The position numbers were made by a program, and so were the translations under genes. A stretch of 64,000 nucleotides of DNA from Desulfosporosinus lacus DSM 15449. GTDB lineage: Bacteria > Bacillota > Desulfitobacteriia > Desulfitobacteriales > Desulfitobacteriaceae. The notes beneath the pieces are model-generated. The model did not search any database, had not been told where the DNA came from, and was given only the letters and a program-made list of their open reading frames with translations. This document shows, in pieces, positions 6,715-15,447 of the stretch (position 1 is the first letter of the stretch; every line of letters begins with the position of its first letter). The stretch is from positions 138,298 through 202,297 of the forward strand of contig NZ_FQXJ01000009.1 in NCBI RefSeq assembly GCF_900129935.1. Direction: 5' to 3'.

Positions 6715-9090
6715 TTAAATGAATTTCAAGGCTAACTGTACCTGCAATGTGATTTCCGGATTAGTTAAATCCATATTTGAAATCTCCTGAATTCGTTTTA
6801 ATCTGTATTTAATCGTTCCATCATTTACATAACCCCGCCGCGAAGCAGCCTGTATATTTTGGTTGCTTTCAAAATACAGTCTCAGGGTAGAAATAAGTTC
6901 GGAATTGTGTTTTTTATCATAATCCATGACTTGACCCAAAACCTTTCTGGCAAACCAAGTAAATCTCTCCGGTTCAATTCCGAGCATTCCGTAAATACCA
7001 AGATCACGATAATCAAAACACGTATTATCTTTATTTAAGTTCTTCATCATTTGGTTGACAGAACAGGCATTGTTATATTTTTGTCTGGTTTCCATGATAG
7101 AATTACTTTTGGCTCCGATTGTCAACCACCACTTCAGGTAAGTATATTGGTGCAAACTGGAGATAAGTTTATTTTTTATACTGGTAATCAAATTGTCGCT
7201 TCCCTTGCCTAGAATAACAACCAGCTTATTTTCATGTGACCCCAGCACTCCGTTGGGTGGTAAAACGTTCATGATTTCGTTAACACATTTACTGATCTGT
7301 CCAATTCCTGTACCCTCAAATTCAAGCACCAATATATTTAAAGGAAAGTCTAACGTCAATTCTAATTTAAAGACCCAATCTTGCACTTGTTCTTCATTCA
7401 TGGTTTTACTAAATAACCATTCATCTAAAAGATTTTTCTTAAGGCGCTTTTTATTATCAATCAAGACCTTTTGCTTTAATATCTCTAAGGCAATTACAAT
7501 ACTGGCGTCCCTTAAAATGAGATTCTGCTCTTCGGACAATTGATTCAAGGTAAGATCAACGGTTAAAAAACCCAAGATTTCCTTGCTGGCTATTATAGGC
7601 ATAATTCCGCGTTTAATCGTATTCCCATTTTTATCGACAGTCTGAAATACGGTTACTTCTTTTTTAGAATAAAAACCTTCCAACGACCTATTTTCGAAGA
7701 AATCTGCAAACAATTCTCTGGAGGAGATTTGCTGAATCTTTTCGCTGACTCTCGTTTTCGCCAAAACGCCAAATCCCTCGTCTTCAATCCAAACAGGTAA
7801 GCCTATAGCTTGCCCGATCATGGTAACAATTTTTTGCAATCCAGAGTTTTCTATTACCAGCCCAGCTAAATGGTCATGAAGATTAAACGATTTCTGTGAG
7901 GATTTTTGTTGCACTCGCAAAAATTCATTAACACGATTCAACTCTGCATTTTTTCTTTCTAATTCCTGGGATATCACCATAAACAGCCTTTTATTTTCTA
8001 TAACCTTGGCTATTTGGATTCCCAATAAGGTCAAGATATTTCTGTCATACTCAGAAAAACCATGATCTGTTAATTTATTGGCAACTATAAGAGATCCTAA
8101 CTGGGAACCTTTCGAAACCAGAGGAACTCCAATAAATTCATTTATCCTGCTGACAAACATAAAATCCCTAGGCAATTTTTCCCCGTGGGCAATTAACGTT
8201 GCCCCGTTATCCAGAAGGTTTGCTAAGATACCCGTGGCAGTGTCCAACTGTTTGTTAACTACCTGAGCAGCACCCAAGACATAACCATAAATATCATTCA
8301 ATTTCGAGCCAGGTTCCTTAATAATTAAAAAAACCTTCTTTGCAGAAACCAATTGAGAAACATACTGGTAAAAATTCTTGGCCCTTTCATCAAAATCCAA
8401 ATCCTTTGACAAATAGAGAGCAATCTCACTTAGAACCTTCCATTGGCTAAGCCTCTCTTTTTCTTGGTTCAACATATGTTGCAGACCTTTGACAATCTCA
8501 TTGGGTTCTAAATCCTGTAAATGACCATCCCCTTTCCCGTCACACTTGTCCTTTGCCTTGATTTCATATTGACAATAAGGATCCCCTTTGGCGACACATT
8601 TTGTTTCGACACATACAACTTCACTGCCAAAAAATCTGCTGCAATACCCGCTGGCATAACCTGCAAGCGTCCAACAAACTGTCTCATTTGAAGAGTCAAA
8701 GGACATCAAGTACTCTTGCGCTTCGTAGGAGTTCTTCCATCTGCCCCGCATATAAAAAAGTCCGGCCTCACGATTATAATCCAGAATCTCATTGTCAACA
8801 TTAATTAAGCCTTCTAAGGTATGAATTTTCGGTCCTGCTAACATCCACTCGGCTTCTAAATCCAAATTGAAAAGGGGTTTAATGCTTTGGGCATCATTAT
8901 AACCACAGTGATAACCCAACCGGGTCAATATTCCCCTTGCCAAGTCGAACCCCAAAGTCTTGATCAATTCAACCTTTAGCTGTCTCAAGGCATCGGCAGG
9001 AAACATCAACATCCTTTCTCCACAAAAAGAAATCAAGCCTTCTTCAGAATCCATGATAATGCCGGGCATAGTCAGACCTTCAATACTCAT
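6715..9090 (-). CDS. XylR-N/V4R sensor with GAF and PucR-type helix-turn-helix regulator
   Basis: The 791-residue regulator has an XylR N-terminal activator domain (about residues 5-110) and a V4R domain (about 115-178, with C165 and C173 in the pattern E-T-K-C-V-A-K-G-D-P-Y-C). A GAF-like domain (about 215-365), a coiled linker and a second sensory region follow. The C-terminal PucR-type helix-turn-helix (about 735-791) ends Y-R-L-K-R-I-Q-E-I. XylR-N/V4R domains usually sense phenols or other aromatics but are normally fused to sigma-54 activation modules; none is present here. The ATG at 9090 has a GGGGG-type ribosome site. It probably controls the nearby PEP-utilising gene and the HD gene; that target is inferred from position. 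Confidence 0.8.
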   Translation of the reverse strand: MSIEGLTMPGIIMDSEEGLISFCGERMLMFPADALRQLKVELIKTLGFDLARGILTRLGYHCGYNDAQSIKPLFNLDLEAEWMLAGPKIHTLEGLINVDNEILDYNREAGLFYMRGRWKNSYEAQEYLMSFDSSNETVCWTLAGYASGYCSRFFGSEVVCVETKCVAKGDPYCQYEIKAKDKCDGKGDGHLQDLEPNEIVKGLQHMLNQEKERLSQWKVLSEIALYLSKDLDFDERAKNFYQYVSQLVSAKKVFLIIKEPGSKLNDIYGYVLGAAQVVNKQLDTATGILANLLDNGATLIAHGEKLPRDFMFVSRINEFIGVPLVSKGSQLGSLIVANKLTDHGFSEYDRNILTLLGIQIAKVIENKRLFMVISQELERKNAELNRVNEFLRVQQKSSQKSFNLHDHLAGLVIENSGLQKIVTMIGQAIGLPVWIEDEGFGVLAKTRVSEKIQQISSRELFADFFENRSLEGFYSKKEVTVFQTVDKNGNTIKRGIMPIIASKEILGFLTVDLTLNQLSEEQNLILRDASIVIALEILKQKVLIDNKKRLKKNLLDEWLFSKTMNEEQVQDWVFKLELTLDFPLNILVLEFEGTGIGQISKCVNEIMNVLPPNGVLGSHENKLVVILGKGSDNLITSIKNKLISSLHQYTYLKWWLTIGAKSNSIMETRQKYNNACSVNQMMKNLNKDNTCFDYRDLGIYGMLGIEPERFTWFARKVLGQVMDYDKKHNSELISTLRLYFESNQNIQAASRRGYVNDGTIKYRLKRIQEISNMDLTNPEITLQVQLALKFI

Positions 9091-9606
9091 CCCACTTATC
9101 CCCCTTAATTACCAATCATCAGAATATTCTAACTCTTTAAAACCAAAATATCATAATAAGTATTTAGCTTCTACTACTGATTTCGTTAAAGTTTATTGAA
9201 AACTATTAACTACTTTAGGTAAAATCCCTTTTCATAATACCTTAATACTTAGATAAACCAGCTGTGAATCAACCCTTTTAAGATCCATTTTGTATACATA
9301 GGTTAATTTCGGAAGACTATTCCTACCTTATGCATGTCGCAGTACAGGTGATTCCCAATCTAGTGCGAATCGTTTAATTCGCGAGCCGAAATATGCTTTA
9401 CGGAGGTTGGGCGACTCCAAGGGCAGAGACAACAAGTTAATAGTTTTTAGATATATTACTGAATATTCTAAATATTATTGGCTTCTCTATCCCCTTGAAA
9501 AATCCTTCTGCCTCGACATATCTTTCTCAGATGTACGCTCACTTGCCACTCTTCCTTATAAATTTGAGAATAGTACTCCGATATGCACTTTTCAGTCTAT
9601 CAATAG
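9091..9606. other. intergenic region upstream of the regulator
   Basis: This stretch lies between the regulator start and the terminator of the aro operon. A GC-rich island at about 9335-9430 within AT-rich surroundings holds small hairpins (GCGAAT-CGTTTA-ATTCGC, and GGAG paired with CTCC). It might be a structured RNA, but I could not match it to a riboswitch class. No convincing gene was seen. Confidence 0.4.
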
Positions 9607-9646
9607 TAAAAATCTGACAAAGATTCCATGATCCCTGCCAGATTTT
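9607..9646 (-). terminator. terminator of the aro operon
   Basis: On the minus strand, AAATCTGGCA pairs with TGTCAGATTT and is followed directly by a T-run, 17 bases after the aroB stop. It has the form of a rho-independent terminator. Confidence 0.75.
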
Positions 9647-9662
9647 CATTTTATCCTTCATA

Positions 9663-10754
9663 TTAAGAAATAACTTGTTTCCAAGCTGCTAAGATTTCGA
9701 GGTCGGTACATTCCTTGGAAACAATCGCTTGCCCAATTCCTTTGGGCAGGATTAGAATCTTTCGTCCCCCTTGATTTTTCTTATCCGATTGCATGCGTTG
9801 CAACAAAGCCTCAGGGTCTTGTCCTTTGATCACAGTCGGCAAGCCATAGGTATCTAGCAACCGCTTAACTCGATCTATCTCTGAGCTGGTCATCAGCCCT
9901 TTTGCGTAGGCGAGATGGGTCGCGGCTATGATCCCAATGCTGACCCCTTGCCCATGAGTAACTCCGCGATAATTCATCTCAGTCTCGAGGGCATGTCCGA
10001 AACTATGACCCAGATTCAGCAAGCCGCGTACTCCTTGTTCTCGTTCATCTTGGGAAACGATTTTCACTTTGACAGCAGAAGACCGTGTCACCATTTCGCC
10101 CCAGATCGATTTTTCCCGGAGCTTGATACTTTTTTCTTCATTCTCAAAAAACTCAAAAAGGGATCGGTCAGCAATTATGGCATGCTTAATACTTTCAGCT
10201 AAGCCGTTTTCAACTTCTTCCCAAGGCAAACTCTCGAGGGTTGAAAAGTCCGTCCAAACCGCCAAGGGCGGATAAAAGGTGCCTAAGATATTCTTGCCCG
10301 CCGGATGATTCACGGCTGTTTTTCCACCAATGCTGCTGTCCACTTGCGCCAATAAGGTGGTAGGGACTTGAATCAAACGAATTCCCCGCATGAAGACACT
10401 GGCAAAAAAGCCCGCCAAATCTCCGATAACCCCTCCTCCGAGGGCAATTACGAGAGTTTTTCGGTCCGCATCACAACGCAACGCCGCTGTCGTTAGCTGG
10501 GCTAAACGTTCCAAGGATTTTTCCGTTTCTCCGGCCGGGACTGTCAGCAAATTCACTCGGTAATTAAGAAGTCCCTTCTTGAGACGTTCCGAGTACAATT
10601 CGGCTACTATCTGATGGGAAATAACAAGAATGTGCTCCACATCCTCAAATTGAAGATGTAAGTATTCTCCTAACTCTTCGAGAGACGACCCCAAAAACAC
10701 GGGGTAGGTACGGTCCGCTGTTACATCAATCTTTGGCCACTTCGCTAAACTCAT
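9663..10754 (-). CDS. aroB: 3-dehydroquinate synthase
   Basis: The enzyme converts DAHP to 3-dehydroquinate, the second step of the shikimate pathway, using NAD and a divalent metal. The 363-residue length is normal. Visible motifs are P-A-G-E-T-E-K-S, the nucleotide-binding G-G-G-V-I-G-D-L-A-G-F, and the metal-binding N-L-G-H-S-F-G-H-A-L-E. It is the last gene of the aroE/prepilin/aroC/aroK/aroB operon, overlaps the end of aroK by 29 bases and is followed by a terminator. No dehydroquinase (aroD or aroQ) or DAHP synthase gene is in the window. Confidence 0.96.
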   Translation of the reverse strand: MSLAKWPKIDVTADRTYPVFLGSSLEELGEYLHLQFEDVEHILVISHQIVAELYSERLKKGLLNYRVNLLTVPAGETEKSLERLAQLTTAALRCDADRKTLVIALGGGVIGDLAGFFASVFMRGIRLIQVPTTLLAQVDSSIGGKTAVNHPAGKNILGTFYPPLAVWTDFSTLESLPWEEVENGLAESIKHAIIADRSLFEFFENEEKSIKLREKSIWGEMVTRSSAVKVKIVSQDEREQGVRGLLNLGHSFGHALETEMNYRGVTHGQGVSIGIIAATHLAYAKGLMTSSEIDRVKRLLDTYGLPTVIKGQDPEALLQRMQSDKKNQGGRKILILPKGIGQAIVSKECTDLEILAAWKQVIS

Positions 10755-11259
10755 TTTTCGTCATCCTCTCTAGCTGTATCAGAATCTCTTTTACCACTTC
10801 GTCGACGCTTTTTTGCGACGTATCGACTATAAAATCAGCCTGAGAGTAACATTCCTGGCGTTCAGACCACAACTTCTCAATAGCTTCTCTTGGAGCCTTT
10901 AGAAGTGGGCGGTCATTTTTATTTCCTATCCGAGCGAGAATCGTTTCCAGGGAGGCATGAAGAGCGATAACCGTCCCGTTCTGAGCCAATGCATTCCAAT
11001 TAAGAGGGTTTAGCACTGTACCTCCGCCGGTTGCAATAACGAGCCGCTCCTGCTGACTAAGCCTTGCAACCACGATGCTTTCTTCTGAACGGAAACGGGT
11101 CTCCCCATGCCGACGGAAAATTTCACTGACACTCAAGCTGGTTACTTCCCCAATTTCATAGTCTGTATCAACAAAATCCCAAGCGAGCGACTGAGCTAAG
11201 CGCTTTCCAACTGTGCTTTTGCCGGTTCCCATAAATCCAATGAGAACAATGTTTCGCAT
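10726..11259 (-). CDS. aroK: shikimate kinase
   Basis: The 177-residue kinase phosphorylates shikimate at the 3-hydroxyl with ATP. It shows the Walker A loop G-F-M-G-T-G-K-S-T at residues 8-16, the shikimate-binding D-T-D segment near residue 32, R-F-R-S-E-E, the G-G-G loop near residue 78 and the lid motif R-P-L-L. GGGAGGAG precedes the ATG at a good distance. The gene overlaps aroB, which suggests translational coupling. Confidence 0.96.
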   Translation of the reverse strand: MRNIVLIGFMGTGKSTVGKRLAQSLAWDFVDTDYEIGEVTSLSVSEIFRRHGETRFRSEESIVVARLSQQERLVIATGGGTVLNPLNWNALAQNGTVIALHASLETILARIGNKNDRPLLKAPREAIEKLWSERQECYSQADFIVDTSQKSVDEVVKEILIQLERMTKNEFSEVAKD

Positions 11260-11277
11260 GGAGCTCCTCCCTCTCCT

Positions 11278-11332
11278 ATTCGATATTCGAGGTTCGATGT
11301 TCGAGGTTCGAAATTTGTTATTCGAAATATCG
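11278..11332. repeat. TTCGAGGTTCGA-type short direct repeats
   Basis: Between aroC and aroK the sequence repeats TTCGAGGTTCG twice within 30 bases, flanked by CGATATTCGA and TTCGAAATATCG, so the block can also fold on itself. Related TTCGAAATTCGG and CTCGACC motifs occur near 57690-57730, and a purine-rich analogue forms the C-terminus of the efflux protein at 57861. It looks like a dispersed intergenic repeat family. Confidence 0.5.
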
Positions 11333-11363
11333 TCACCGCACGCTCAGCTACTTTAGATAAAAA

Positions 11364-12512
11364 CTATATCTGAAGTAAGTATCTTTTATAATCTTCCCAA
11401 GCATTTTGTAATTCTATAAAAGTATCCGCCGGAAATTTCTCAAGCACCGCTTCGGCAATTACCCAAGCTGCCACATGTTCCAAAACTACCAAAGCTGCCG
11501 GTACAGCACAGATGTCTGACCGCTCTACACTAGCTTTAACCACTGCTTTAGTCTCCAGATGCACCGTGTCTAAAGGTTGATAAAGGGTCGGAATCGGTTT
11601 CATAACCGCTTGAAGAATGATTGGTTCTCCGTTACTCATCCCCCCCTCGATTCCTCCGGCATGATTAGAAACCCTGCCGAAGCCCTGGCCCTTTTCATAA
11701 CAAATCGGATCATGAACCTTGGACCCCATTCGGTCCCCCGCCTCAAATCCTAAGCCAAAGGAGACCCCTTTGATTGCTTGCACTGAAAGGACAGCCTGGG
11801 CTAATTTACCATCTAACTTCCGATCCCACTGCACATGGGACCCCAATCCTGCGGGGACATGATGCACTTGCACTTCTACGATCCCACCCAAGGATTCCCC
11901 TTGTTCTCGTGCTGAGATGAGCCGTTCCCCCATCTGTTGTTCGGCAATCGGGTCTCCTACAGACCACTCTGATTGTTCTACACGTTGCCAATACTCTTCA
12001 TTATCAGCACCCTCTGCGTGAACACCGCCAACCGCAAGGACATGCCCCCTTATTTCTACCCCTAAGGCGGTCAGAACTTGCCTGGCAACACTCCCAATTG
12101 CAACCCTCATGGCAGTTTCGCGGGCGCTCGCCCGCTCGAGGATATTCCGGACTTCCGTGCGATATTTAAGAGCTCCCGTCAAATCCGCATGCCCTGGCCG
12201 AGGAGTCAACACTTTTCGGCTCTCTAAATCAGCATCTTCTCTCCAAGTCATGATTTTCTCCCAGTTTTCCCAATCACGGTTAGGAATTTCCAAAGCGATT
12301 GGAGCCCCCGTGCTTAATCCGCCTCGCACTCCGGAAACGAGCAGAACCTCATCTTGTTCAATGGCCATCCTTCCGCCTCGTCCGGGGCCTTTTTGACGTT
12401 TTCTAAGCGCCTTATCGACTTGATCCTTAGAAATCTTCATTCCCGAGGGAAGTCCCTCGATAATTCCCACCAATTTCTGACCGTGTGATTCTCCCGCTGT
12501 TAAAAACCGCAC
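11364..12512 (-). CDS. aroC: chorismate synthase
   Basis: The enzyme makes chorismate from EPSP and needs reduced FMN. The protein begins M-R-F-L-T-A-G-E-S-H-G from a GTG codon, and AGGGG lies nine bases upstream. Other family signatures are G-P-G-R-G-G-R-M, R-P-G-H-A-D-L, G-G-I-E-G-G-M-S-N-G and E-R-S-D-I-C-A-V-P-A. The 382-residue length is normal. Its first 86 bases lie inside the end of the upstream prepilin-like gene in another frame, so translation of the two is probably coupled. Confidence 0.96.
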   Translation of the reverse strand: MRFLTAGESHGQKLVGIIEGLPSGMKISKDQVDKALRKRQKGPGRGGRMAIEQDEVLLVSGVRGGLSTGAPIALEIPNRDWENWEKIMTWREDADLESRKVLTPRPGHADLTGALKYRTEVRNILERASARETAMRVAIGSVARQVLTALGVEIRGHVLAVGGVHAEGADNEEYWQRVEQSEWSVGDPIAEQQMGERLISAREQGESLGGIVEVQVHHVPAGLGSHVQWDRKLDGKLAQAVLSVQAIKGVSFGLGFEAGDRMGSKVHDPICYEKGQGFGRVSNHAGGIEGGMSNGEPIILQAVMKPIPTLYQPLDTVHLETKAVVKASVERSDICAVPAALVVLEHVAAWVIAEAVLEKFPADTFIELQNAWEDYKRYLLQI

Positions 12513-12978
12513 TTTCCGTCTTCCCCTCTATATCCAGCTTTTCTCGAATGCGCATACCTACCGGAGCGACAATAACACTTCTCCGCTCTCCCAATGAATT
12601 GGTCAAAGTAATCGTCGTCCCCCCACTTCGTCCTGAAGCGTTAAAGGTTAAATCTTCCGAGCTTCCAAAAAACCTAATTCCGTCTTTAAGATACACATTT
12701 TTTATCATTTTGCCTTGCCTAAAAATCTGGTAATGGTGATCCCCAGTCTGATAATAAAATTTAACCGCATACCAATTATTTTCCGCCATGGCAGCCTGAC
12801 GAGCATCCCGAATGTCTTCCAATAATTGAGTGGACTCAAAGGCTAAGCGTTGCTTTTCAAAGTTAACAGGAAGCTTAATGAGCAGATAAAAACCTGAGCC
12901 CGCTAAAAGAATGAAAACAAGTAACATTTCTAAGAGCGTAAATCCTCGCTCAAGATCGTTGGCCCCTGCTTTGCTCAT
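12427..12978 (-). CDS. prepilin-like protein within the aro operon
   Basis: The 183-residue protein has a type III signal, R-G-F-T-L-L-E-M-L-L-V-F, after a 12-residue leader, with Glu at +5 and one hydrophobic helix. This is the pattern of minor pilins or GspH-like pseudopilins processed by prepilin peptidase. The middle (residues 40-140) resembles the GspH/FimT fold in pattern. The last 29 residues are encoded inside aroC and look unlike a pilin, so a lost stop codon may have extended the gene. It starts 18 bases after aroE and probably works with the pilus cluster at 15448-25881. Confidence 0.8.
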   Translation of the reverse strand: MSKAGANDLERGFTLLEMLLVFILLAGSGFYLLIKLPVNFEKQRLAFESTQLLEDIRDARQAAMAENNWYAVKFYYQTGDHHYQIFRQGKMIKNVYLKDGIRFFGSSEDLTFNASGRSGGTTITLTNSLGERRSVIVAPVGMRIREKLDIEGKTESAVFNSGRITRSEIGGNYRGTSLGNEDF

Positions 12979-12996
12979 TTCACTCTTCCTTTACCT

Positions 12997-13836
12997 CTAT
13001 CCTTTATTAAACATTCCCTTGAAGAGTTGATTCTTTAGGGCTTGGCGCATTTCCTTGACAGGAGCTTGACCACCAAGCCAAAACTCCCAGGCCAAAGCCC
13101 CTTGATATAGAAGCATTTCTAAACCATTATGTGTTCGGCACCCCAGTTTCTTTGCTTCTTTCAAAAAAGCAGTTTCCATAGGGTTGAAAATTATATCTAC
13201 AACAAGGGCCTGCTTAGAAATCCCTTCTAATGAGAATGGAAAGTTCTCTCTATGCAGCCCTACAGAAGTCGTTTGCACTAATAGGTCTGCATCTTTGAGC
13301 CAGTCCCCCGGAGCAAACTCCCCTGAAGAAGCTGTGCCTCCCTCCCGTTCTATGGCTTGAGCCAATCCCTTCGCCTTTTCAGGCGTTCGATTGAGAATAT
13401 GTAAACACATCCCTTGCTCAGCTAAGGCCAGAGCTATCCCTTTACTGGCACCGCCTGCACCCAGTAGAACTGCCTTTTTTCCTTCAAATCCATGGAGTTC
13501 TTCTTCAACAGAACGAACAAATCCATCCCCGTCCGTATTATGACCAATAAGTTGTCCCTCATGAATTTTCACGGTATTAACCGCCCCCGCGCGCTGAGCT
13601 TGGGGAGTAAGAGTATCGAGGAGAGAAACAATCTCCTCCTTATGAGGGAGTGTTACATTCCATCCGGAAAACCCCAAGGCACGAAGCCCTTTTACCGCCT
13701 CCGCTAAATGGCTGGCTTCAACTCGAAAGCGTTGATATTCCGCGTCAAGCCCCAGTGCCTCATACCCTGCCTTGTGCATCCAAGGAGAGAGTGAATGCTG
13801 AATTGGGTCACCTATGACTGCAAAGTGTTTTTCCAC
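12997..13836 (-). CDS. aroE: shikimate dehydrogenase (NADP)
   Basis: The 279-residue enzyme reduces 3-dehydroshikimate to shikimate. It carries H-S-L-S-P-W-M-H-K-A for substrate binding, the catalytic-Lys segment N-V-T-L-P-H-K-E, the nucleotide-binding G-A-G-G-A-S-K-G and the N-T-D-G-D-G-F motif. It is the first gene of the aro operon. A terminator upstream (13961-13988) separates it from the yqeG gene, so its promoter should lie between 13837 and 13960. Confidence 0.95.
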   Translation of the reverse strand: MEKHFAVIGDPIQHSLSPWMHKAGYEALGLDAEYQRFRVEASHLAEAVKGLRALGFSGWNVTLPHKEEIVSLLDTLTPQAQRAGAVNTVKIHEGQLIGHNTDGDGFVRSVEEELHGFEGKKAVLLGAGGASKGIALALAEQGMCLHILNRTPEKAKGLAQAIEREGGTASSGEFAPGDWLKDADLLVQTTSVGLHRENFPFSLEGISKQALVVDIIFNPMETAFLKEAKKLGCRTHNGLEMLLYQGALAWEFWLGGQAPVKEMRQALKNQLFKGMFNKG

Positions 13837-13960
13837 TTATAACATTCCTTTACATAATTCCTTTTGTAAGACCAGAACAGAAAATATAAGAAACTGCTTC
13901 AGGGAGTATCAACTCCACTGAATACAGTTGAACCTGTCTGGGCATAGTCATCGGTAAATA

Positions 13961-13988
13961 GCGAAAAAGGAATGGCTAAGCCATTCCT
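13961..13988 (-). terminator. terminator after the YqeG gene
   Basis: AGGAATGGC-TAA-GCCATTCCT forms a perfect nine-base stem followed on the minus strand by TTTTTCGC, seven bases after the upstream stop codon. Confidence 0.8.
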
Positions 13989-13994
13989 GAATGC

Positions 13995-14525
13995 TTAATG
14001 AATTTTCGGACTGTAAGGTTTGGCCGAAGCGAAATGCTTCATAACCCAAACGAGCAGTTTCTCTATCCGTCGCATAATCCGAGTTCCGATAAACTCATGA
14101 TCATTGATGGGAGTGACCAAAATTGTATATAGACCCAGACGGTTTCCGCCTAAAATATCTGTAAACAACTGATCTCCAATGACAGCTGTATCCTCTTGTC
14201 CGGTTTCCAAAAGGTTCATACCCGCCCGGAACGCTCTGCGGCGTGGTTTTGTGGCCCCAAAAACAAAGGGAATCCCTAATCGGTCGGCAACCACGGCTAC
14301 GCGTTGACGCTTACTATTGTTAGACACCACACACGCCCGGATTTCAGCTGATTTAACTTTTTTAAACCACGCTTCCACTTTAGGGCCCACTTCTACATTA
14401 TTCCAGGGGGTCATAGTATTATCTAAGTCAATAATCAGCCCTCGAATCCCATCCTTACGAAGCTGTTCTACCGAAATAAGATCGAGAGAATTAGCTTGAC
14501 GTGTAGGTCGAAAATACTCTAACAT
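13995..14525 (-). CDS. YqeG-family HAD phosphatase
   Basis: The protein of about 176 residues is a HAD IIIA-type phosphatase: D-L-D-N-T-M-T motif I, V-V-S-N-N motif II, and G-D-Q-L-F-T-D motif III/IV. I start it at the ATG at 14525, which has GGAGG six bases upstream; the longer reading from 14585 begins with unlikely residues. In many Firmicutes the family member sits just upstream of aroE, as here. The physiological substrate is unknown. Confidence 0.9.
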   Translation of the reverse strand: MLEYFRPTRQANSLDLISVEQLRKDGIRGLIIDLDNTMTPWNNVEVGPKVEAWFKKVKSAEIRACVVSNNSKRQRVAVVADRLGIPFVFGATKPRRRAFRAGMNLLETGQEDTAVIGDQLFTDILGGNRLGLYTILVTPINDHEFIGTRIMRRIEKLLVWVMKHFASAKPYSPKIH

Positions 14526-14593
14526 AGAATCCTCCAAAAAGCATAAGTTTATATCATTATACCTTAGAGGATGCCACGAGAGCAAGTAATGGA

Positions 14594-15337
14594 CTACCTA
14601 TTTGAATCAATCTTTGCCATCTCTTCCATTAATTTTTGAATGGCTTTTTTCTCAATGCGCGAAACATAGGATCGGGAAATTTCTAAGGCTTTGGCAATCT
14701 CACGTTGGGTCCGTTTGGGGCTGTTCATTAAGCCATAGCGCAATTGAAGAACTAGTTTTTCCCTTTTGGTAAGCTTTTTAACAAGTTCAAGCAAAGCCTT
14801 TTGCTCTGATTCATTTTCCACCTTTAAGGAAATGTCCTCTTCGTTGGAACCCAGCACATCAATAAGCGAAATTTCATTACCCTCTTTATCCATACCAATC
14901 GGATCATAGATTGAGACTTCACCACGGGACTTTTTCAGTGACCGCAAATGCATTAAAATTTCGTTTTCAATACAACGGGCTGCATAGGTGGCAAGCTTAG
15001 TCCCTTTGTTCGGATCAAAGGTATTAATCCCTTTGATTAAACCGATCGTCCCGATGGAGATCAGATCATCCCCATCTTCCCCGGTACCATCAAACTTTTT
15101 GACAAGATGGGCCACTAAGCGCAAATTATGCTCCACTAAGGTATTGCGCGCATTCTCAACTTCACGGGTTAAGGTAAAAGGTTCTGTTTTACTTTGGCTG
15201 AGGATTTTTAAATAACGCGCTTCCTCCTGTTCATTTAAAGGCTGAGGAAAGGCATTATTGTTAATATACGAGACCAGTAAAGTGACTCCCTTTAAAACAG
15301 AGAGCGCAATACTGACAAAGAAGAGTTCCGCGATCAT
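14594..15337 (-). CDS. sigK: sporulation sigma factor SigK (pro-sigma-K)
   Basis: The 247-residue sigma-70 family factor has region 2 around R-L-V-A-H-L-V-K-K-F through R-C-I-E-N-E-I, and a region 4 helix-turn-helix ending Q-R-E-I-A-K-A-L-E-I-S-R-S-Y-V-S-R-I-E. A hydrophobic N-terminus of about 20 residues matches the pro-peptide removed in the mother cell. The gene is continuous, with no skin element. I chose the ATG at 15337 with AAAGGAG upstream. Sigma-K-like promoter sequences near 59650 and 61086 in this window may be its targets. Confidence 0.93.
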   Translation of the reverse strand: MIAELFFVSIALSVLKGVTLLVSYINNNAFPQPLNEQEEARYLKILSQSKTEPFTLTREVENARNTLVEHNLRLVAHLVKKFDGTGEDGDDLISIGTIGLIKGINTFDPNKGTKLATYAARCIENEILMHLRSLKKSRGEVSIYDPIGMDKEGNEISLIDVLGSNEEDISLKVENESEQKALLELVKKLTKREKLVLQLRYGLMNSPKRTQREIAKALEISRSYVSRIEKKAIQKLMEEMAKIDSNR

Positions 15338-15411
15338 CTTCTCCACTCCTTTCGCATGGTATTCTAATACCTATGCTTAGAAGCCGGAGATTTTGCTTAT
15401 CCACTGAATAT

Positions 15412-15447
15412 AAAATTCGCCTTCCGATTTCTCGGAAGGCGAATTTT
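15412..15447 (-). terminator. terminator of the pilus operon
   Basis: AAATTCGCCTTCCGA pairs with TCGGAAGGCGAATTT immediately after the pilO stop. The stem is flanked by A- and T-runs, so it may work in both directions. Confidence 0.8.

Noticed and set aside
9407-9631. 74-codon plus-strand ORF
   Set aside because: No ribosome site, no recognisable motif, and its end overlaps the terminator of the aro operon.
14594-15337. A skin-type interruption of sigK
   Set aside because: The gene is continuous from pro-peptide to region 4.
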